Positions 7,588 through 11,398 of a DNA stretch of 11,398 nt are shown in pieces. This DNA is from JBFFXF01 sp041569895 (GTDB taxonomy: Bacteria; Planctomycetota; UBA8108; JACQVS01). Within the stretch, counting starts at the first letter, position 1. The number at the start of each line of letters is the position of its first letter. The position numbers were made by a program, and so were the translations under genes. Where the stretch lies: assembly GCA_041569895.1 (NCBI GenBank), contig JBFFXF010000249.1, positions 1 to 11,398 on the forward strand, in the 5' to 3' direction. The notes beneath the pieces are model-generated. The model was not told the origin of the DNA. It did no database searches and saw only the letters and a program-made list of their open reading frames with translations.

Positions 7588-8388
7588 ATGAGACGACCAC
7601 GACCCTCGCCGACGGCGATCGCCAGAGTGCCTCTGATGTGTGCCACGCTCTGTGGCTTTCTCTTCCTGACGGCCGTTCGACCGCCGGATGCGTCCGGTGG
7701 ATCGCCGGTGGCGGCGCGAAACGGCGACATCGATGGCGATGGCGCCATCGACGTCACCGATGCCGTCCGACTGCTCCGGTGGCTCTTCCGCGACGGTCCG
7801 GCGCCCGCGTCGATCGACTGCCCTGTCGGGGCGGCGTGCCTGCCGCCGAGCGGCCAGACCGAGTGCTACGACGACGCCGGAGAGCCGGTCCCGTGCGCCG
7901 ACACGCGGTTCCCGGGTCAAGACGCGACGTCGATCGTCGACTGTCTGCCGCCGGGGGAGGCGCGCTTCCAGACCGTCGGCGGCGGCACGGTCATCGACCG
8001 ATCGACGGGGCTGATGTGGCAGCGATCCGTCCATCTCGATCGCGGGCTCGTCTGGCAGGACGCGCTCCTCTACGGCGACGAAATCATCCTCGCCGCCGAC
8101 GGCACCTGGACGCTGGATCCGACCGAGGCCGAGGCGCACGGCGGCGTCCTCCACGACGACTGGCGCCTCCCGGACGTGCGCGAGCTCGGCAGCCTCATCG
8201 ACTTCGGCCGCTCGAATCCGGCCGTCGATCCCGCCTTCGCGATCAATCCCGAGGCGTTCTGGACATCGACCACCTTCGACGCGAGACGCGACGAGGGCTG
8301 GTGCATCAACCTCTTCGATGGCAAGACGGAGCCGATCTTCAAGGGGGCGGGGTTGAGGGTGCTGGTGGTTCGGGATGTGGGGGAGTGA
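7588..8388 (+). CDS. Secreted Lcl-type (DUF1566) protein with a single dockerin/EF-hand calcium loop
   Basis: The product has 266 residues. A signal-peptide-like segment (about residues 10-31: IARVPLMCATLCGFLFLTAV) is followed by the calcium loop DIDGDGAIDVTD (47-58), with acidic residues at loop positions 1, 3, 5, 9 and 12. The helix AVRLLRWLF comes next. Only one loop is present, whereas dockerins usually have two. A Cys-bearing linker (Cys at 78, 85, 92 and more) joins an Lcl C-terminal (DUF1566) domain from about residue 130: VIDRSTGLMWQ, WQDALLYGDE, DDWRLPDVRELGSLIDF, AFWTSTT and the final LRVLVVRD. This domain is found in surface and adhesin-like proteins; no enzymatic role is known. 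GGTGAG (7576-7581) supports the ATG at 7588; an earlier in-frame ATG at 7528 lies inside tract 1 and is disfavoured. Such dockerin-like leaders are typical of Planctomycetota. Confidence 0.88.
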   Translation: MRRPRPSPTAIARVPLMCATLCGFLFLTAVRPPDASGGSPVAARNGDIDGDGAIDVTDAVRLLRWLFRDGPAPASIDCPVGAACLPPSGQTECYDDAGEPVPCADTRFPGQDATSIVDCLPPGEARFQTVGGGTVIDRSTGLMWQRSVHLDRGLVWQDALLYGDEIILAADGTWTLDPTEAEAHGGVLHDDWRLPDVRELGSLIDFGRSNPAVDPAFAINPEAFWTSTTFDARRDEGWCINLFDGKTEPIFKGAGLRVLVVRDVGE

Positions 8389-8409
8389 GCGGGTTGGCGA
8401 GGATCGAGA

Positions 8410-8536
8410 CCGGTGACCGATGACCGATGCCGAGTCCGATACCGATACCGATACCGATGACCGATACCGATGACCGATTCCGACTCCGATTCCGATACCG
8501 ATGTCCGATACCGATGGCCGATGTCCGAGACCGATG
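8410..8536 (+). repeat. Degenerate hexanucleotide tandem repeat, CCGANN, tract 2
   Basis: Twenty consecutive units from CCGGTGA (8410) to the final CCGATG (8531-8536). Same core and orientation as tract 1. Seven units are 7 nt long and all of them carry G at position 6 (CCGATGA, CCGATGT, CCGATGG, CCGGTGA). Only one 6-nt interior unit, at 8424, carries G there. The last unit contains the ATG of the next gene. Confidence 0.93.
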
Positions 8537-8893
8537 TGGACGCTCGGGGCGCCATGCATCGCTGCTCTCGTCGTGAGCTGTGCGCTCGGCCGGGGCGTCG
8601 CGCTTCGCGATCTCGACGGCCGACCCGCGGTGTCGCTCGAGTGGCCGATCGTGACCCTCGTCGTGCCGTATCCGAGAATGGAGGGCGCCCGGTGGGTGCG
8701 AGTGGTCGGTCGGCGCGCGAACCATGACCTGATTGTTCGAGGCGTGTATACGCTCCAGGAAACCTCCTGGTCGACACGGATCGACCTCCGAGAGCACGGC
8801 TTCGACGAGGCGGACGTCGGATCGATCGCAGTCTTCTGGAGGGACCCGGACGGGCGTCTGGTGGAGATCGAGGCCGCCGCCTTACGCCGGTGA
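8534..8893 (+). CDS. Small putative lipoprotein, unknown family
   Basis: The product has 119 residues from ATG 8534. A short hydrophobic N-terminus (APCIAALVVSC) ends in a lipobox-like VVSC, predicting lipidation at Cys16. No charged residues precede it from this start. An upstream in-frame ATG at 8501, inside the repeat, would add MSDTDGRCPRP and supply basic residues, so either start is possible. The mature part contains alternating hydrophobic strands (PAVSLEWPIVTLVVPYP; ARWVRVVGRR; DLIVRGVYTL; GSIAVFWRDPDGRLVEIEA), suggesting a small beta-rich fold. I recognise no family. No good Shine-Dalgarno is visible; only GAG of the repeat lies 4 bases upstream. It is probably part of a plus-strand run with the Lcl and DUF2459 genes, separated from both by repeat tracts. 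Codon bias supports coding in this frame. Confidence 0.65.
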   Translation: MWTLGAPCIAALVVSCALGRGVALRDLDGRPAVSLEWPIVTLVVPYPRMEGARWVRVVGRRANHDLIVRGVYTLQETSWSTRIDLREHGFDEADVGSIAVFWRDPDGRLVEIEAAALRR

Positions 8894-8896
8894 GGC

Positions 8897-8979
8897 ATCG
8901 CCTCGGTGTCGGCCTCGGAGCCGGAATCGGAATCGGAGTCGGCGTCGGAATCGGACTCGGACTCCGGCCTCGGTATCGA
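8897..8979 (-). repeat. Degenerate hexanucleotide tandem repeat, CCGANN on the minus strand, tract 3
   Basis: TCGG cores on the plus strand sit at 8903, 8909, 8915, 8927, 8933, 8939, 8945, 8951, 8957 and 8970, with CCGG at 8921. Spacing is 6 nt, with one 13-nt gap across an irregular unit near 8963. Read on the minus strand these are CCGA units, so the tract is inverted relative to tracts 1 and 2. It begins 4 bp after the lipoprotein stop and ends just before the GTG start of the DUF2459 gene. Confidence 0.88.
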
Positions 8980-8981
8980 AC

Positions 8982-9683
8982 GTGGAAAACCCCGTGCGCA
9001 AAAAACCCCCCCGCCACAAACCCCCCCGCAAAAAACACCGCCTCCGCTCCACCCTGCTCACTCTTCTGACGCTCACCTCGCTCTATCTCATCACCGCCTG
9101 GTTCGGCGGGTGCGCCGCTCCCGTTGCCGGGTTGTGGCCGCCGCCCGCGGATGCGCCGGCGGATGCGATCACGCACCGGATCGTCGTGTCGGTCGACAGC
9201 TGGCACAGCGTCATCGGGCTCTTCCCGCTCGACGATCCCGGGGGGGTGGACATGTCGCGGCTCGAGGAGTGGAGCTACGCGGACAGGAGGTACTACCTGG
9301 ACGGCGACACCGGCTGCTCGGGCACCATGAACGCGATGTTCTGGCCGAGTGACGGGATCGTCCAGGTGGCGCGGCTCGGCGCTCCCTGGAGCGAGCGGAC
9401 GCCGCAGCCGCCGGCGCGGCTCTGGTCGTTCGAGCTCACCGTCGAGGGGCGGCAGGCGATCGAGGCCCACCTCCACGCCGAGCGCAGCTCCACAGAGCCG
9501 ATCCGGGTCGGCCGCTCGACCTGGTACCCGGCCACCCACGACTACCACGCCTTCCACCAGTGCCACCACTGGACGGCGCGGGCCCTGCGCTCGGCCGGGC
9601 TGCCGGTCTGGTCGTTTTACGCCCCGTTCAAGTGGACGCTCGAGGCCCAGCTCGATCGCGCCCTGACGTTCGTCGCCGAGTGA
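8982..9683 (+). CDS. DUF2459 family protein with N-terminal membrane anchor
   Basis: The product has 233 residues from GTG 8982. A very basic head (KKPPRHKPPRKKHRLR) and a hydrophobic stretch (about 24-43: TLLTLLTLTSLYLITAWFGG) suggest a membrane anchor or signal. A later Cys44 after FGG is a weak lipobox. The DUF2459 core follows: HRIVVSVDSWHSVIGLFP (65-82), RRYYLDGDTG, 'WSFELTVEGRQAIEAHL', and the C-terminal signature YHAFHQCHHWTARALRSAGL (188-207). The usual form of that motif is close to CNTWTA, here CHHWTA. The family was noted next to urease and PHA genes and has no settled function. GTG 8994, with GGA 7 bases upstream, is an equally plausible start and would give 229 residues. Upstream in-frame sequence is translated repeat tract. 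Two A6 and two C7 runs lie within codons 5-18. Confidence 0.8.
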   Translation: MENPVRKKPPRHKPPRKKHRLRSTLLTLLTLTSLYLITAWFGGCAAPVAGLWPPPADAPADAITHRIVVSVDSWHSVIGLFPLDDPGGVDMSRLEEWSYADRRYYLDGDTGCSGTMNAMFWPSDGIVQVARLGAPWSERTPQPPARLWSFELTVEGRQAIEAHLHAERSSTEPIRVGRSTWYPATHDYHAFHQCHHWTARALRSAGLPVWSFYAPFKWTLEAQLDRALTFVAE

Positions 9684-9720
9684 CTCGCGCCGAAAGCGGA
9701 CAGGCCGCCGCGAATCGCGG

Positions 9721-9876
9721 CTGACCGACCACAAAGCCGGGGCCTACCACTGCCTCACCGGGCGCCGTGCGGACGAGGGCGGCGAGCTGATTTGGCCGGA
9801 GACCGAGATCCGCGACCACCTCGACCGTCCGCACCCCATCGCGGTGGGCGACCCGATCACGGAGATCTTCGCGTAG
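9721..9876 (+). pseudogene. Start-less coding remnant, tail of an unidentified protein
   Basis: Frame 1 is open from 9667 to a TAG at 9874-9876 but contains no ATG, GTG or TTG. From 9721 the codons have G or C at nearly every third position and give a natural-looking peptide: LTDHKAGAYHCLTGRRADEG, then GELIWPETEIRDHLDRPHPI, then AVGDPITEIFA. The antisense frame in the same codon register shows a much weaker third-position bias. I read it as the C-terminal part of a gene that lost its 5' end. I do not recognise the family. It lies in the 342-bp gap (9684-10025); 9684-9720 shows nothing else. Confidence 0.5.
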
Positions 9877-10025
9877 CCGATCTCCGCCGCCTTCGTCCCC
9901 GTTGCCGATCTCGAAGTTTTGCGAACGGGAGGGTCCTCGAGTTTCGATGTCGACCCCTTCTCTTGTTATCATCGTCCTGTCCACCGAGGAAGACGCCCGG
10001 CATAGGCGAGAGAAAGGAAGCGGCG
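9877..10025 (+). promoter_or_regulatory. Leader and probable promoter region of the baeRF gene
   Basis: This is the least GC-rich spacer in the window, with TTGTTATCAT at 9963-9972. A weak pair TTTCGA (9942-9947) and TATCAT (9967-9972), 19 bp apart, could be a sigma70-type promoter, but neither box is strong. A purine-rich AGGAAG (10015-10020) 5 bp before the ATG is the ribosome site. No terminator-like hairpin was seen. Confidence 0.35.
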
Positions 10026-11201
10026 ATGGCGAACGATGCGCGGATCACCGGTGTCACCAGGGAGCTCGTCATGGACCTCGTCGGGGCGCGTCGCCCGCCG
10101 TGCGTCTCGCTTTTCATGCCGGTCGAGAAAAAGAATCCCGACCGCCGCCGCAATCCGCTCGTCTACCGCCAGCTCCTGAAGGAGGTCGACGAGTCGCTCG
10201 CCAGCCGCTACCCCGACAGCCGCAAGGAGCTGATGGGACGCCTCGACGGACTGGCCGACGACGACCTCTGGCGCGAGCGCCGCAACGGCTTCGCGGTGTT
10301 CGCGTCGAGTGACCGGCTGAGCTGCCACGACCTGCCGGGAGTCGACGCCCCGCTCGCCGTCGTTGGCGCGTCGTTCCACACCCGTCCGCTTCTCCGGCAC
10401 CTCGGGGTGAGCCGCAACTACTTCGTCGTCGCCATCACGCAGCGCTTCGTGGCGCTCTTCGAGGGCGATCGCGAGACGATCCGCCGCGTCGACGAGGTGA
10501 AGCTCCCCTCGACCATCGCCGAGGTCGTTCCGGCGGCGGACCTCGATCGCTCCAACGTGCACTACCATCGCGGGCGCTCGCAGGACTCATCGCCGATCTA
10601 CCATTCGCCGGGCGAGGAGAAGGCGCAGCCGGAGGCCGAGCTCGAGAAGTTCTTCCACGCCATCGACGAGCGGGTCTTCGCGTTCCTGAACAGGCAGGGC
10701 AGGCGCGATCCCGTGTTCCTGGCGACGCGCGCGCGGTACGCGCCGATCTACCGGCGGGTGACGCGAGTCGGCTCTCTCCACCGGGAGACCATCGTCTGCG
10801 ACGCCGAGGCCACTCCCGAGTCCGAGATCGGCCGCCGCGCCTGGGAGCTCACCCAGACGGGCTGGAGCAACCACTGCAACGCGTGCCTCGAGCGCTTCGA
10901 CGAGGCGCGGTCGAAGGGTCGCGGCACGTCGGTCCTCGCCGAGGCCGCGCGAGCCGCCGCCGGAGGACGGGTCGAGCTGCTCCTCGTCGACGAGACGCGC
11001 CAGGTCTGGGGAGAGCTCGATCCGGCCAGCGGCGAGGTGTCGCGCGTGTCGAACGACGGCCACCGCGACCCCGGCGGCGAGGACCTCCTCGACGACCTCG
11101 CGGGGCTCGTCGTCGCTCGCGGAGGCGAGGTGATCTACGTGCACCCGGACCGCCATCGGGTGCCGGGAGAGAGCGGGGTGGCGGCGATTTTTCGGTACTG
11201 A
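10026..11201 (+). CDS. baeRF-family protein (bacterial archaeo-eukaryotic release factor-like)
   Basis: The product has 391 residues. Features of this family are the N-terminal RRPPCVSLFMPVEKK (22-36) with NPLVYRQLLKEVDESL, the central GFAVFAS, then NYFVVAITQRFVALFEGDRE (131-150) and the HYHRGRS stretch (179-185). The end is diagnostic: GGEVIYVHPDRHRVPGESGV (366-385) and AAIFRY. The family is related to archaeal/eukaryotic class I release factor domains and is predicted to act at stalled or terminating ribosomes; no activity has been shown that I can state for this subtype. The subtype (family 3 or 7) cannot be settled by eye. The frame is open upstream to 9792, but that sequence overlaps the remnant, while ATG 10026 has a good ribosome site. 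It stands alone on the plus strand and is followed within 6 bp by repeat tract 4. Confidence 0.82.
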   Translation: MANDARITGVTRELVMDLVGARRPPCVSLFMPVEKKNPDRRRNPLVYRQLLKEVDESLASRYPDSRKELMGRLDGLADDDLWRERRNGFAVFASSDRLSCHDLPGVDAPLAVVGASFHTRPLLRHLGVSRNYFVVAITQRFVALFEGDRETIRRVDEVKLPSTIAEVVPAADLDRSNVHYHRGRSQDSSPIYHSPGEEKAQPEAELEKFFHAIDERVFAFLNRQGRRDPVFLATRARYAPIYRRVTRVGSLHRETIVCDAEATPESEIGRRAWELTQTGWSNHCNACLERFDEARSKGRGTSVLAEAARAAAGGRVELLLVDETRQVWGELDPASGEVSRVSNDGHRDPGGEDLLDDLAGLVVARGGEVIYVHPDRHRVPGESGVAAIFRY

Positions 11202-11206
11202 GGGGC

Positions 11207-11292
11207 CCCGTTCCGTACCCGTGCCCGTACCCGTTCCCGTTCCCGTTCCCGTTCCCGTTCCCGTGCCCGTGCCCGTGCCCGTGCCCGTGCCC
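11207..11292 (+). repeat. CCCGTN hexanucleotide tandem repeat, tract 4; G-quadruplex-capable minus strand
   Basis: After irregular units (CCCGTT, CCGTA, CCCGTG, CCCGTA) come five CCCGTT (11230-11259) and then five CCCGTG (11260-11289), ending CCCGAAAG. Thirteen CCC runs at exact 6-nt spacing (11218-11292) give the minus strand thirteen GGG runs separated by 3-nt loops. The tract starts 6 bp after the baeRF stop codon, where GGGGCCCC (11202-11209) is a perfect palindrome. Between it and tract 5 (11293-11340) I see nothing. Confidence 0.93.
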
Positions 11293-11340
11293 GAAAGACC
11301 GCCGGCGTCGTGCTCGTGGTCGCCGTCGGGGCCGGGTTGG

Positions 11341-11398
11341 CGGAGACCGAGACCGAGTCCGAGTCCGAGATCAGAGGTCCGAGATCCGAGGGCCGAGA
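11341..11398 (+). repeat. CCGAGN tandem repeat, tract 5, cut by the window edge
   Basis: Units CCGAGA, CCGAGT, CCGAGT, CCGAGA start at 11347, 11353, 11359 and 11365. After an 8-nt break come CCGAGAT, CCGAGGG and CCGAGA at 11379, 11386 and 11393. The CCGA core and 6-7 nt unit length match tracts 1 and 2. The tract continues beyond the window. Confidence 0.85.

Noticed and set aside
7333..8898. Minus-strand extension of the Nramp frame through the repeats, with GIGIGVGI-type and RNRSRNRS-type peptides
   Set aside because: It is translated repeat tract plus antisense of the Lcl gene; the Nramp fold begins at the ATG at 7332.
7440..8979. CRISPR array
   Set aside because: Units are 6-7 nt and contiguous, with no 20-40 nt repeats separated by unique spacers.
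8070..9734. 554-residue minus-strand open frame
   Set aside because: Antisense of the Lcl, lipoprotein and DUF2459 genes and of the tracts; no domain seen.
9628..9984. 118-residue minus-strand open frame over the remnant
   Set aside because: Third-position G/C bias is much stronger in the plus-strand frame of the same codon register; no start context or domain.

Overview
This is an 11.4 kb GC-rich bacterial window (by eye about two thirds G+C, with codon third positions nearly all G or C). A Planctomycetota-type genome is the best guess. The reasons are gene content: a DUF4185 beta-propeller-type protein, a large secreted G8-domain/beta-helix protein with a C-terminal Ig-like domain, a vitamin K-dependent carboxylase (HTTM) homologue, an Lcl-type protein carrying a single dockerin-like calcium loop, and a baeRF protein. 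No rRNA, tRNA or other taxonomic marker is present, so this is inference.

Layout. Positions 1-1033 (+) hold a DUF4185 protein whose true start may lie before the window. It converges on, and overlaps by 95 bp, a secreted TPR protein (1883-939, -). That gene diverges, across only 54 bp, from a probable two-gene operon: the G8/beta-helix exoprotein (1938-4379, +) and a membrane VKGC/HTTM protein (4391-5770, +). A convergent spacer with a long double-unit hairpin (5845-5936) separates the operon from a divergent Nramp-like transporter (7332-6007, -). The transporter lacks the family's metal-binding signatures in TM1 and TM6.

From 7333 to 9683 the three plus-strand genes are each preceded by a degenerate tandem repeat tract with 6-nt period and core CCGA. 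The genes are an EF-hand/dockerin plus Lcl (DUF1566) secreted protein (7588-8388), a small putative lipoprotein (8534-8893) and a DUF2459 membrane-anchored protein (8982-9683). The second tract supplies the start codon of the small lipoprotein, and the third tract is inverted relative to the first two. An open codon-biased stretch without a start (9721-9876) looks like the tail of a lost gene. A baeRF-family protein (10026-11201) follows, and the window ends with two more tracts: a CCCGTN array whose minus strand is a near-perfect G-quadruplex array, and a CCGAGN array that runs off the edge.

No complete known mobile element, CRISPR array or defence system is visible. The most unusual feature is the family of phased hexanucleotide tracts restricted to gene borders. 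Next are the G8/VKGC pairing and the divergent Nramp protein.
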